A DNA stretch of 64,000 bases from Molossus alvarezi (lineage: Eukaryota > Chordata > Mammalia > Chiroptera > Molossidae): assembly GCA_037176705.1 (NCBI GenBank), contig CM073886.1, forward strand, positions 93,364,501-93,428,500, read 5' to 3'. The translations under genes and the position numbers were made by a program. Below, in pieces: positions 1 to 11,220 of the stretch. The notes under the pieces were generated by a model. The model saw nothing but the letters and a program-made list of their open reading frames with translations. It ran no database searches and was not told the DNA's origin. Numbering within the stretch: position 1 is the stretch's first letter; each line of letters starts with the position of its first letter.

Positions 1-1655
1 CTCTTCTGATCTGACTGATATTTCTGTGTGGACTTTGATTAATCAGAAATGTATAGAATATTCATGCCTCCCCATAGTTATGACAGGTGCAGACTTTGCT
101 TTTCATGTATTCAGAGTGATCCCACAATTCGAAGTGTCCCTTTCATCTGACATACTACTAATTCAGTGATTTCTTTTCTTTTTTGAAATAACAGAATAGC
201 CTGTTGGCTTTATACGTTTGAAATAGGAAATGGGAAATGTGGTTTAGAAAAGCTTCTGTGAAGTGTTATCAAGGGTAAATAAATTTGTAATGATGTAATT
301 CACATACCCTCAACACAAGAGAATTTCTGAAGGTTTTATTGACAATAAGGAGAAAAATGGAAAAATATGCAGAATGAAATCTATAGCAAATGTCAAAAAA
401 TACAAATAAATACAGGAGGTGGACATTATTTTACCTTCAAGGGGAGTATATTTTTCTATTCTTCATCAGTACTTCTAATTCCAAATTCCTGAAAATGCTA
501 CCAAAGCAAAGGTAGAGGTATGGGTAGAGAGAATGGGACCTGGTCTCAAACAAAGGGCAGATTTCTGGTATCACATCCAGAGCAAACAGATACTTTCTGT
601 TTCATCTAGGGATACAAAAAGCTGGCAGGAGCCTCATGCTCATCCTTACAAAAACAACAACACACACAACCTCAAACAACAAATTCACATCTTTTATTTA
701 TCCTTTCAAAGATGTAAGGAATGAGAGGTGCCTACAAAGAGAGAGGGGGTGCATTTGGATACTGATCAGAAGAACTTAGCTAAAATTGTCAACAAATTAT
801 TGAAGACAGTGTTGGTTAGCAAAGGCTGAGTGTGGATGAGTAACGCAGAGACTAGGCTTGCCAGGGGCTTTAGGTTTCACCTACTTGTATGCTCTTTCCT
901 TTAACCTCACCATGTGCTCACAAAAAATAATGGTGACAGTCTTGAGAAGGCAGCCCTTGAAGTGCATGTTTGCAGGAGCTGATTGGTAGGGCTGTGGGAC
1001 AGGGAGGGGTCCCTTCTCCCTGATTGTTTTCCCTCCTTTCCCCTGTGGAACACAAGACTGATACTGTGGGAAGAAGCACAAAAACTCTGTCACCCATATG
1101 CACTGGTGAAAACCCATTGCAGCTGGGGAAGGAAACAGAAAATATTAATTTTCTAACCTTAGAGAAGGGGCAGAAGTGTTGGGAAAGCAGTGAAAACCTA
1201 TGAGACTCGGGGACACAGTGACTGCCTAAGTCTGAGGTATTACTGGGACACTGAGAATACCCTATCACTGTCACCAGGCTAACAAGTGTCAAGTAACAAT
1301 GGGATTTTGAAGGGAGAATTACAAGAGTGTGGAAATAGACTCTCTCTGAGATGCAGCAAAAAAAAAGAATGATTTAATGCTATGGGTGAGGCAGACACTG
1401 AGAAGAAAACCTATATTAAACTAGCCCCATCCTAAACACAAGTTATCACTAGAAAATTTGAAGCCTGTGGTTTGTTGCGGGTAGCCATCTCAACAATGAA
1501 CCCAACTCCAAACACAGCCCAGCTCCTTACGAGATTGATTCAGAACGCCACAATAAATGTCTAACATAGAAAAGGTATGCCAATTTCTAGCCTAAAATTA
1601 TTTATCTCAGTCTCCACTGTTATATGCAAGATGACCAGCTTTCAACAGAAAATTA
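1..1655. other. Unassigned AT-rich single-copy sequence
   Basis: No repeat family, exon-like structure or convincing open frame is recognised. The stretch is AT-rich with few CpGs. Short open frames here overlap on both strands and resemble no protein I know. Confidence 0.5.
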
Positions 1656-2745
1656 TGAAGCAGGTAAAAAAAAAAAAAGCAACTTAAAACAAAACACTGT
1701 AAAGAGACAAAGCAAACCACAGAAAAGACTCAGACATGACAAGTGTCAGAACTTTCAGATAAAGAATTTGAAACAACTGTGATTAATATGTTAAAAGCTC
1801 TAATTGGACAGGAAGACAATTGTAAGATAAAATGTGTAATTTCAGCAAAGAAATGGAAACTGTAAGCAAAAGTTACATAGAAATGGTTACAATGAAAAAC
1901 AAAATCAATAGTAGAGCTAAAGTGTACCTTCAATAGGCTCATCAGTAGACTCAACACAGCTGAGGAAAGAATCAGTGAACTCATCTCAATGTAAATGACA
2001 AAAACTTAAATACAAAGAGTAAAACTACTAGAACAGAGACTTTATCAGGCAAACAAAAACATAGTATTTATTGCCATTATATCTATCTTGTAGGAAATAT
2101 TTTTAAAAGATCTTCATGCAGAAGGAATATGATATCAGACACAGAATTGGATCTACACAAAATTAAGATCTATAGTATGATAGAAATTTATATTTTTAAA
2201 ACTCCTTTAAAAGATAATAGAGTACTTAAAGCAAAAAATAATTATTTGATTCTCAAAATAAATACAACATTTTTTGGACAAAATTCAACATCCATCCATG
2301 ATTAAAAACTTTTAACAAGTTAGGAATAGAGAGAACTCTCTTAAGATAAAAAGCATCTACCAGGAGCCTATAGCTAATATACACAGAGACTAAGTGCTTT
2401 ATTCCTAGGCTTGGGAAGAGGCATCAATTTCTTCTCATACTTTTTCTCTGTCTATACAACATTGTTCTAGAAGTCCTAGTCAGGGAAAAAAAGGCAATAA
2501 CAAAAAATAAAAGGCTTACAGATTGGAAAAGAAAAGATAAAATTCTCTATCACAGATGACTTAATTACCTATCACAAAATCCCAATGAATCTACAAAAAG
2601 AGGTCCTAGAACTAAAAGTCAGTTCAGCAAGGCCACAAGATACATGGTCCTTATGCAAAAATTAATTGCATTCAATATTAGGTAATGAAAAATTAGAATT
2701 TGACATTAAAAATAATATTTACAGTAGCACCGAGTACAGGATATA

Positions 2746-2870
2746 CAGAGTGGGGCAAAAGTAGGTTTACAGTTGTTTATATGGAAAATAATACAATAAT
2801 TAGTAAATAATACAAGAATAAACTCTGTGTTGTGTACTCACAACTGTAAACCTACTTTTGCCCAACCCTG
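2746..2870. mobile_element. Mariner-type MITE, 125 bp, TA-flanked
   Basis: The element starts 'cagagtggggcaaaagtagg' and its right end, read on the other strand, starts 'cagggttgggcaaaagtagg'. The terminal inverted repeats are about 31 bp with only two mismatches. Both sides have the dinucleotide TA (2744-2745 and 2871-2872), the target duplication expected of Tc1/mariner transposons. The 60-odd bp interior is AT-rich and too short to code, so this is a non-autonomous deletion derivative. It sits inside old L1 sequence and so arrived later. The family within mariner is not determined. Confidence 0.85.
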
Positions 2871-3343
2871 TACACCTTGAACACTACAAAACACTGATGA
2901 AAGAAAGTGAAGAAGACCTAGAGAGTAATGGAAATATATACTGTGTTCATGGATTGACTTAATTTGTTAACATGTCAATTCTCTCCAAATTTATCTAGAA
3001 ATTCAAAGGAATCTCAGTGAAAATCCCAGGAGGATGTTTTATTGATATTGAGCAGTTGTTTATAATACTTATATGAAAGAAGGAACTAAAATAGTCAAAA
3101 CCATTTTGAGAAGAAAAAAAATAACAAAGTTGCAGTACTCACACTAGCTGATTTCAAGGTTTATTATAAAGCTGTAGTAATTCAGACAGTGAGTTACAGG
3201 CAAAAGGACAGACATACAGATCAGTGGACTAGAATAAAGATTCCTGCAGTAGACTCACACATGTGACAACTGGTTTTTGACAAAGGTGCAAAGACACTTC
3301 AGGAGGAAAGGATAGACTTTTCAATAAACTGTCCTGAATGTCT

Positions 3344-3362
3344 ACACACACACACACACACA
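3344..3362. repeat. (CA)n microsatellite
   Basis: About nine CA units within the old L1. Confidence 0.9.
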
Positions 3363-3594
3363 ACCACTACCTTGACCCATACCTCACACCTTTTACAAAA
3401 CCTAACTCAAAATGGACCATAGACCTACAGATAAAATGTAAATTAATAGAATCCAAGCTCCTAAAAGTCAAGGGAGTGAAATCTAGGCCAAATATACTTA
3501 GTGAATAATGATTAGATTATGCAAAATTTTAACTTCCTCTCCCATTCTGGGATTCTTAACATCTCCCAGCCTCCTCTGAGTACCACTCACAGAA

Positions 3595-3655
3595 TATGGA
3601 GTCCTAATGCAGAACTTGGCACATAGTAGGCTCCCAACAAATGCTAGTTCCCATG
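3595..3655 (+). mobile_element. MIR/L2 3'-end relic
   Basis: The text 'ttggcacatagtaggctccc' followed by 'aacaaatg' matches the conserved 3' end shared by MIR and L2 elements, which normally reads '...ggcacatagtaggcgctcaataaatg'. Only the 3' end is recognised. Confidence 0.6.
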
Positions 3656-3864
3656 AGTGGGTGTCTAAGAGATCCCTTCCTATTGTCCACCTTCTCCACC
3701 AAGTCAGCAGCCCTACTTTGCTATCAAATTCTCATTCTACTCACCATACAAAAAGGTAACTCAAAACAGATCTAAAAACATTGCTTTTCTCTGTTGGCTC
3801 TTGCTTCTGTCCAATTTTCCCCTTTCTTTGGGGACCCCTTTGTGTCAGTCTGGCTGATCAGTGT

Positions 3865-4250
3865 TCACACCACGTCCTGACTTAGTATAACCTGCAATTT
3901 TCATGAACACCGAGAGAGACTCACTCCCTCTTCCAAATTAATGATGAAGGCGTTGAATAAGACCATCCCCGACAGCCATCTCTGCACCTTCCTACAACTA
4001 GATACTTTGCAATTTATTAATAACCTTTCTTTGTGATCGCATAGCTAATTTTGCAAATAAAATTTCCTGAGACATATCAAATCTTTACCAACAGAAGATA
4101 TATTACATCTCTTGCATTTCCCCCTCATCTATTCATAACTCTGTCAAAAAAGCCATTGTGCTGGCATGATTTGTTTCTTTGAAGCCTAAGCCACTTATTG
4201 TTCCTGATATCATCACTCTCCTGCTACTTATATATACATCAAATTATTAT
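3865..4250 (-). mobile_element. CR1/L3-type LINE relic (RT region)
   Basis: Read on the minus strand, this resembles the reverse-transcriptase region of CR1-clade LINEs (L3 in mammals). The plus strand has the antisense of the conserved '...LFN.FI' block around 3940-3965 ('gatgaaggcgttgaataaga'). It then has 'tcaaatctttacc' near 4078, 'cctcatctattcataactct' near 4123 and 'ctggcatgattt' near 4160, in the order seen in CR1 copies. Many stops make it a fossil. The call rests on pattern memory of CR1 consensus features, without alignment. Confidence 0.6.
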
Positions 4251-4754
4251 GGCTGGAAGTGATGTTTACAAAGCAATAATTGCAGTATCTTTTTTTCCCC
4301 CCCTCCTTTCTCACTTTGAAGATTAGGATGTTTCATAGTCACATCAGTCCATTCATCTGGTAATTTTCCTGATTCTACACCAAGTGTGCAGCTTGATTTT
4401 CTATTATTACTATGTGAATCTTACCAGGAGGTCCAAGCTCTGGATCTTGAGCTGCATCCTGAGTGATACAGGCCAATGTCAGGGAGGCCCCTGCCCCTCA
4501 CAGTCTGGGGAAAGCCCTTTCCAGGCTCCAAAAGGGAAGCACGAGAATCCCAGGTTCTGCCACAGGTGGACATTTGTTTTTCAGGGAGTCCTAAGGACAA
4601 ACAGGGATTTTAGAAAATGTTAAGAATTATAGAACTTGGTTAAGACCAGAAGTTCAGCCTCATTCACATATGGCCTACAGGAGAAATTTGGCCATCTTAC
4701 TCTCCTCGATATTTACTTGTTTTGGTGTCTTCTCTTTTAAAGAAGGAACTTGTT
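4251..4754. other. Unassigned sequence
   Basis: I recognise no repeat or coding signal here. Confidence 0.45.
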
Positions 4755-4960
4755 ATTTACTGAAAGCCTGCCCTAGACCAGATGTTCTTTCAGCTCTCAT
4801 TCAGTCCACACAACAATGCTTAATATATAGTTTATTATACTCATTTTATAGATGGCATTGTAGAGACTATGATCATGCCATTCTGTCTTGAGGCCACAGG
4901 GCAAGGGTAGATCTGGGACTCCTCTGCAGATTGTGTAACTTCAGAGATCTGTCACATTTT
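4755..4960 (-). mobile_element. MIR SINE relic
   Basis: On the minus strand this follows the MIR layout. The plus strand shows 'tcattttatagatggcattg' near 4840, which corresponds to the reverse of the MIR 'cctcatctgtaaaatgg' block. It is followed by 'ccacagggcaag' and a 'tctgggactc' block in the expected order. The copy is strongly diverged. Confidence 0.5.
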
Positions 4961-6189
4961 ACAATCCATTCTGTTCTTTATTTTGCAGTAAATCATTTTG
5001 GGACTGTAGATACGTCTCCTCACTACTCTGACCCCAGCAGCCCCACTTGTGAAATGCAGTGGTTAGAATAGCATCCTTCCGTTGTCTACCTGTCCTAATA
5101 CTCTGAGAGCCTTGAAAGATTTGAATTCAGGCCAAGAGAAGACCTGGTTGTATGTCTTAAAGGGAAATATTAATTTAAAAAATAGAATAATATATATAGA
5201 GAGAGTAATAAAAGGTGGGAGGTGTTAGCCGAAGTAAATGGGGGCGAGGTTTCCTTGATTCTGAAAGCTCATCAATAAGAGGCAATTTTGCGAACAATGT
5301 TTGGATGCATGAGGAACTGCAGTTTCTATGAAAGTTGCCTTAGACATCCTGACCAAAATTTTTTTTAAAAAGGGAGGAGGTGTGCCTAGATTTAAAAGTC
5401 TATGACTTCTAAATTGCTGACTCCAAGTCCTGAGTTGCAGTCCTGTAATCAGGTAATCCGGGAGACTTCCAAGGAGAGTGGGCTGAGGCCCAACCTTCTG
5501 AAGAGCGTGACTCTGTTTACTGATATTTCCAGAGCTCTCCTTCGCCTCTTCTGTTTAGACCCCCTTTTCCGCCATCCTTTATACATAGTAGACAGGATGC
5601 CTTTTCACATAATTTAGTACTATTGACAGGGAGGAAAGTGATCTAAAGTTATGAGAGGCGCCATTACTTACATGGTTGACTGCGTTCTCAATATTTTCCT
5701 CCCTCCCTCCCCCCCTCTCCCCTCCTTCCTTTTCTTTGCTTTCAGGAGTTATTGTATTCTAACTTGCAGTTTCCACAAACAGTATCATATTTTAAAGTAT
5801 TCAATGGGCACAACTTGACTTAACAGTTGTCTGTATTTCCATGCAGTAAAGCCGGTGGCTCTGCTGAAACCCTCTGATGAACAAAGTACTTTAAGCAAGT
5901 GTTCCTTTGTTGGCAGCTTGAATACAATTAAATCTTGTAGACCAGATCCCTGTGCATTTTGGGATGCTAGGTGAGAAATAGAGAAATGTGGGCTAGCGGG
6001 TAAAAACTCAAATCCGAAGTACCCCTTCAATCATATTGCAAAAATATAGGTATTTTTAAAAAGGAAAGTCATGTAATTTTCTGACTTGATTGAACTAGAA
6101 ACTCTCAGCAAGAGCTTGATTTCCAGCCCATTATCCAGACCAAAGAGGTTTGGATGAGCTTCTGTTAAGTATGCAATTCTTAAGCTCTC
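4961..6189. other. Unassigned sequence with a pyrimidine tract
   Basis: Mostly AT-rich single-copy sequence. A C/T-only tract runs from about 5696 to 5732. No exon or repeat family is recognised. Confidence 0.45.
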
Positions 6190-6800
6190 TGAATCTTGCT
6201 CATCAACGGGAAAGGCGCGTTGCAGACGGCAAGCAGAGGAGCCTTTGTGTCCGCTAATTTCACCGTCTGGACCTCAGCGCACAGCCGCCACATTCCGCTG
6301 CACGATGCCCTTCCCCAGAGCGGCTACTCTGCTTCTTCCCTTAGCTACTTCTCTGGGCTGGGAACACAGAGGGACAGCAAGTCGAGGATAACAAATGTCA
6401 CTGTGTAATATCATCAGTGCGCAGCGTGGTGGTAAAGGTTTTAAAACCACTTGGAGCCTCCGCTTTATATATAGGCACACAAAGAGCCTAGCTGGAGAGC
6501 ACAGTAAAGTGCCCGAGGCATCTGCGGGCTGTGGGTATTGTTTAATGAATGCAACAAACATACATGGGGGTTGGAGGGCTCCTGTCGGCAGAGCCTGCAG
6601 AGACCCCGCCCCCAGCCTGTGCTCCGCTCGGCAGACCTGCCAGCTCCTTGCCATCCCCAGTCTTGTTAGGCCGCCTTTGTGCGCCATGTGGGCGAGAGTG
6701 CAGCCTCGTCTCATTCAGCCCAGCAGGCCTGCTACTGCTTCGCCCGCAATTTCCGGCGGGGAAGAGACCTTCGCCAACAGCATGAAAGAGGAGTTCTAAT
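6190..6800. promoter_or_regulatory. CpG-rich pocket with TATA-like motif
   Basis: By hand count there are about 30 CpGs in roughly 600 bp, at a little over 50% GC, whereas the flanks are nearly CpG-free. It includes a TATA-like run 'tttatatatag' at 6464-6474, a 12-bp palindrome (GGTTTTAAAACC, 6437-6448) and a GC box-like 'ccccgcccc' near 6603. No repeat family is recognised. Overlapping open frames of about 134 aa (plus, 6395-6799) and 146 aa (minus, 6274-6714) exist but resemble no known protein; the high GC explains the few stops. It could be a CpG-island promoter, an exon of a non-coding RNA, or an enhancer. Confidence 0.4.
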
Positions 6801-7039
6801 TTCTCCTCCCCCGCTCCTTTTCTGAGCCTAGATGATCATGAGAACTTGGATATATATTTTTTCCGCAGTGTCTCAAAATTTATATACTTCTTAGCTTAAG
6901 GCCTGGAAGATGTGTTCTTTATGAATATAATAGTCAAGATGTTAGTGCTCAATCTGAACACATCTTTAAACTGTAGATGTGGTGCCTTTTTTTATAAAAA
7001 TGTTTTGGGAAGTTGCAACTGTCTGATATGTATGGGTGA

Positions 7040-7041
<2 letters not shown>

Positions 7042-7078
<37 letters not shown>

Positions 7079-7089
7079 TGTGTGTGTGT
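7042..7089. repeat. (TG)n microsatellite
   Basis: About 23 TG units with a single 'GG' interruption near 7071. Confidence 0.95.
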
Positions 7090-7109
7090 AGCATATGTTA
7101 TATGTGCTT

Positions 7110-7430
7110 TTTTAGAAAAAATATAAAATTGAGATATATCAATGGAAATTAAAATGTAAGTGACCCAAAATCTCAGTATCCAGAGTCTAATGTTAATCTT
7201 CTGTCTAGACTCGGTTTTCTATATATGTGTATCTAAATTAAAAATACAAACAGCCTGTAATAAAATAGAGCTACATTTTATATATTGATTTTATTCCACT
7301 ATATGATATTGTGACTCTCTTTGCATGTCTATATATATATTTACATCTCCATTACAAATGACTATAAATACTGTAATTGATTTAATTAATTTTCTATTCT
7401 CAGATTGTTTTCATTTTTTACTCATAAATG
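7110..7430 (-). mobile_element. Possible old L1 3'-end fragment
   Basis: AT-rich text such as 'ttgactctctttgcatgtct'-like sequence near 7312 and 'tttatatattgattttattc' near 7275 is reminiscent of the antisense 3' untranslated part of old L1M elements. The match is weak and may be wrong. Confidence 0.3.
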
Positions 7431-8255
7431 TAACTTGAATATCTAAGGCTTTACTCACCAGTGAGTACAAATATAATCTCAGTAATATTAATTCCCCAAA
7501 CATAATAACTCTAAGGCCCCAACTTCCATAATTGTGAAGTCTCTTCCTCCTTACGTATTTCCAAGAATCCACAGGAGTGTCCGTCTGTGCTGGTGGGTCG
7601 TTCCGGCTCTTGCGTGCTTCCGTGTCAGTCAAGCCAAGGTGGTGCATCCCAAGCCCCAGTGGACCGCAGGGATGCGCTTTGGGCTTGAACTTTGCTCCTG
7701 TTGAACCAGCTCATCACCGTGTTCTAAAAATCTGCTATTCCAAACGTTTCACAACCAAAACACCATTTTGAAGTACATGAATATGTACTTCATAAATTGA
7801 TCATCTTTATTGCTATGACCACCCCTGTGAAGTGGGAAGGAAAATGAATCTTTGCTGTGGTCAGCTAGGGTTCCATAGGGAGGCTGCTCAAGGCCCAGTG
7901 TGTCCTGTGTTGAGTTGAACTCTATCATTCTTACACAGCTTCTTTCTCTGGGTGTTGACCCACACCTCCCTTGTAGAAGGTAGAATGACCACCCATTCTA
8001 GTACTTTCCTGATTTTAGCACTGGAAGTCCTATATCCCAGGAAACTCCTCAATCCCCAGCAAATGGAAGGATTGGTCACTAGTGGATGGATTGGTCCAAG
8101 GGCTGGTGTCAGCTAACTTGCTGTGTTTAGAACTACTGCTTCTTTGTTTCTAAAACCCCCTTGCTTTTTCCTTTCTGATAAAACTCATCTGAGGATTCCC
8201 CCATCTGGTGTCCACTGGGGCCACAGGCACCAGATGTACCTGTACATGTCTCAAC
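7431..8255. other. Unassigned sequence
   Basis: No repeat or gene is recognised before the SINE cluster begins. Confidence 0.45.
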
Positions 8256-8492
8256 TTAAAAAATAAAAAAGAGCCCAGCCGGCATGGCTCAGTGTTTGAG
8301 TGTCAACCCATGTACCAAGAAGTTGCCAGTTCAAATCCCGGTCAGGACAGATATCCAGGTTGTGGGCCAAATCCCCAGTGGGGGGCATGCTGGAGGTGGC
8401 CAGTCAATGTTCTCTCTCATAGATCCTTCTATCTCTCTCTCCCGCTCTCTCTAAAAATCAATAAAGGAAAAAAAAAATATTAAAAAATAAAA
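8256..8492 (+). mobile_element. Ves-type bat SINE with probable TSD
   Basis: The element runs from 'gcccagccggcatggctcag' (8273) to the A-rich tail. It has a tRNA-derived head, a B box-like 'agttcaaatcccg' near 8328, the body phrase 'tgggccaaatccccagtggg', a CT-rich stretch and 'aaaatcaataaagg'. The flanks carry 'ttaaaaaataaaa' at 8256-8268 and 8480-8492, a likely 13-bp target-site duplication, although AT-rich. Pol III could initiate at the head, but this is a transposon copy, not a tRNA gene. Confidence 0.88.
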
Positions 8493-8661
8493 CGAAAAAG
8501 ATCCCTGGCTGGTATGCTAAGTGGTTAGAGCATCAGCCCATGAACCGAAGGGTCACAGGTTCGATTCCCACTCAAGAGCATGTACCTGGGTTGCAGATTC
8601 AATTCCCACCCTGGTCGGGGTCATGTAGGAGGCAACCAATCAATGTGTCTTTCTCACATCC

Positions 8662-8707
<46 letters not shown>

Positions 8708-8790
8708 TTCCCTCCCTCCCTCCCTTCTACTCTATCTAAACATCAATGGGAAAATATCCTTGGGTGAGGATTAACAACAATAAAAAAAGA
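8493..8790 (+). mobile_element. Ves-type SINE, 'gggtgaggat' tail subfamily
   Basis: This begins directly after the previous SINE at 8503. It has a B box 'ggttcgattcc' at 8559-8569, a long CT run (about 8667-8700), then 'aatgggaaaatatccttggg' and 'tgaggatt' before the A-rich tail. 'aaaaagat' on each side is a possible short target duplication. It belongs to a different subfamily from its neighbour, whose tail is 'aatcaataaag'. Confidence 0.88.
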
Positions 8791-9023
8791 TAGCGTTTCA
8801 ATTATTTATCCTCAAGAGGCTTTTCTGCTCCTCACTTAGCCTGGTGTCCAGCCTCTTAAACCAGTAGTTGCACATGCACATATGGTGGGAAGACGTGCCC
8901 TGACCACACCCACAGAACCTCTGGAACTTCATCACTTTCACATAAACAACACTCTGATGACCATCTTGCACTTAGAGGTCTGTGCATGAGTCTGACAGTT
9001 TCTTTAGGATAAATCCCCCAATC

Positions 9024-9314
9024 ATAATTGTCTTTTTATTTGTTATTATTATTTATTTTTTTTAAAACCTCACCTGAGGTTATTTTTCCATTGATTTTTT
9101 TTTTTTTTTTTTTTAGAGTGGGAGAGAGGGAGGGAGAGAGAAACATCGATGTGAGAGACCATTGATTGATTGCCTCCCACACAACCCCAACCAGGGCTGG
9201 GGATTGAACCCAAAACCAAGTTACATGCCCTTGACCAAGAATCAAACCTGTGACTCTTTGGTCCACAGGCCAATGCTCTAACTGCTGAGCCAAAGGGCCA
9301 GGGCATATAATTGT
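9024..9314 (-). mobile_element. Ves-type SINE, minus strand
   Basis: Read on the minus strand, the head begins at 9304 ('gccctggccctttggctcag') and the body runs leftward to 'aaaaatcaatggaaaaataa' and a 'cctcaggtgagg' tail. A long T tract (9097-9115) on the plus strand marks an internal A-run. The 8-bp 'ataattgt' at 9024-9031 and 9307-9314 is a likely target duplication. It is the same tail class as the copy at 8503. Confidence 0.87.
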
Positions 9315-9316
9315 TG

Positions 9317-9716
9317 TTTTTAAAAATTATTTATTTATTTGAGAGAGAGAGAGGGAGGGAGATATCAATTTGTTGTTCCACTCATCCATGTACCCATTAG
9401 TTAATTCTTTTTTAAAAAATTTGTTTTTCTTTATTGATTTTAGAGAGGGAGAAAGGGAGAGGGAGAGAGAGATAGAAACATTGATGAGAGAGACGTTGAT
9501 TGGCTGCCTCCTGTATAACCCCCACTGGGAATTTGGCCCACAACGTGGGCATGTGCCCTGACCAGGAATGAAACCAGCGACCTCTTGGTGCATGGGTTGA
9601 CACTCAACTACTGAGCCACACCGGCTGGGCCATTGGTTGATTCTTGTATGTTCTGTGACTGGGGATTGAACTCACAACCTTGGCACATCAAGACAACTGA
9701 GCTACCTGTCCAGGGC
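9317..9716 (-). mobile_element. Older bat SINE (second architecture), split
   Basis: The two outer pieces, 9317-9409 and 9631-9716, join into one minus-strand SINE. On that strand it has a tRNA-like head ('gccctggacaggtagctcag'), then 'agaatcaaccaatg' and 'gtggaacaacaaattgatat', a CT run and an A-rich tail. The body differs from the 'tgggccaaatccccagt' type and matches the copy at 27578-27762. A later SINE (9410-9630) sits in its middle. Confidence 0.8.
9395..9645 (-). mobile_element. Ves-type SINE nested in an older SINE
   Basis: The minus-strand element occupies 9410-9630, with head 'gcccagccggtgtggctcag' at the right end. The target duplications are 'cattagttaattctt' (9395-9409) and 'cattggttgattctt' (9631-9645), 13 of 15 identical. 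The duplicated sequence belongs to the host SINE, which proves the order of insertion. Confidence 0.92.
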
Positions 9717-11064
9717 TAATTACCTTTGGATTTTTGATACCTGTTAGCAAAGTGCCCTTCAGAAGTCTATTCCAATGCACTTGGGGCGGGGCGGGGGGGG
9801 ATATTTTTTTGAACCATGCAAATTCATGTCCAGGATAAAAAGAAACTCTCACCTGTTTCTACGATAACAGAATATATTCCATGCCGGATAGTCCTTGTCA
9901 GAGAGGAATGGGGTAGGATGTGAGAGGAGGGCTAGGAAAGAATAGCTCCAGACTTGCTGGAAGGATGTGATGCTGTAATGAGCCCCTTGTGCTCAATGCT
10001 GCATGGTTACTGTGCAGCACCTTTCCCTAGAACACCCATGCAGTCCATCCAGCATAATGTCTCCTCTTTTCACTCAGTCCAAATCCCTGCAGGCTAGACA
10101 GGCAGACCAGCCAAGGAATCTGCTCTTGGAAGGAAAATAGAAGCTGAGAAAATTCCACTCTCATTTGCCCTCTTTTCTTGGTAGATTTCCACAGAATCTG
10201 TGACTGTTGGTTCCCAGGAAATAAAAATGATGAGAAACCCAGACACAGGTCACCATAGCCAAATGGAGCAGTTGCCTAGTTAGCTGGACAGCACCCTCAG
10301 GTGGTGTGGGGGATACAGCCTTAGACAGAGTTGCAGAAGCAATGTGGGGGGTTGATCAGGGTTACCGACAGGGCTTTGTGCATCATGCAATCCCTGATTA
10401 CCAAGCCTGTGAGCTGCCTGGCCAGCTCTCTAATGGAGGGATGGCTTGGCAGCTCCCGGAGTCAAGCAGGAATGGTGAAACCTGGGAGCCTGAAGCATAT
10501 CAAGTAATTTTATCCCATAAAGTATATTCAATTCATACTCTGAGATGAAAAACACAGAAGATGTGTGCCAATGGTATGTCCACATCTATCCTGTTTCAAA
10601 TCCAAGTAAAGAAAATGTAAAGCATTCAAAATAAAGAGGATGCCATGTTTGTGTGAACAATTTATAATTCCCCTCATGCAAAAGCTCCTGGCAGTGATCT
10701 GCTCCTCACTTGGCACTATGAGAAGCAAACCAATATTATCATTAGATCCTATTTAAATGCTGAGTGCACTAAATAGACACACATTGACATGATTAACCAT
10801 CCAAACTAACACTAATAAAAGACCAATTCCCTCAACATCCTACAGAGTCCAGGGCAGGCAGATGACTGAGGGTTTCCAATCAGAAACAGGCTTCCAGGAT
10901 GCTTCCATTTTGCTCATCCAAGACATTCAAGTCCACCCTGAGCTTCCTGAATTTGAATGAAAAACAAAGGATCAAAAATTCTCTGCATGGAAGAGTGAGG
11001 CCAAGACAATGTTTTTATTTGGGTGCTGAACTCTCCTGTGTCTCATAGAGAGGAAAATTCCAGC
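9717..11064. other. Unassigned sequence with one G-rich run
   Basis: The stretch up to about 9780 may be residual old L1, continuing from about 8930-9023 across the SINE cluster, but this is weak. A G-run 'ggggcggggc' plus eight G lies at 9783-9800. Nothing else is recognised. Confidence 0.4.
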
Positions 11065-11220
11065 AGGACTCATAGGAAACTTGGTTTCTAGTCCCAGTAT
11101 GTCATTTGTCAGTTGTATAACCATAAGCAAGTTTCTTCTCCTTTCTGAGCACCAGTTTTATGGCCTTTAAAATGAGGAGTTGGAACTAAATTGTTTTCCA
11201 AAATCTTTTCACTTCTAATG
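11065..11220 (+). mobile_element. MIR SINE relic
   Basis: Contains the MIR order 'tcagttgtataaccataagc' near 11110, 'cttctgagcaccagtttta'-like sequence near 11145 and 'aaaatgaggagttggaacta' near 11169. These match the core and the 'cctcatctgtaaaatg' segment. Confidence 0.8.

Larger units (their letters stand above)
1656..3530 (+). mobile_element. Old LINE-1 (L1M-type) fragments, degraded
   Basis: From an A-run near 1665 the sequence reads as decayed LINE-1 in forward orientation. The part around 1735-1990 resembles the ORF1 side of an old L1. The parts around 2340-2660 and 2880-3480 resemble the ORF2 reverse-transcriptase and 3' coding region, such as 'tgttctagaagtcctagtc' near 2462 and 'aaactttatctagaaattc'-like text near 2990. 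All frames are closed by many stops, so it is inactive. A mariner-type MITE (2746-2870) and a CA run (3344-3362) interrupt it. The exact subfamily and the number of separate fragments cannot be set by eye. Confidence 0.75.
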
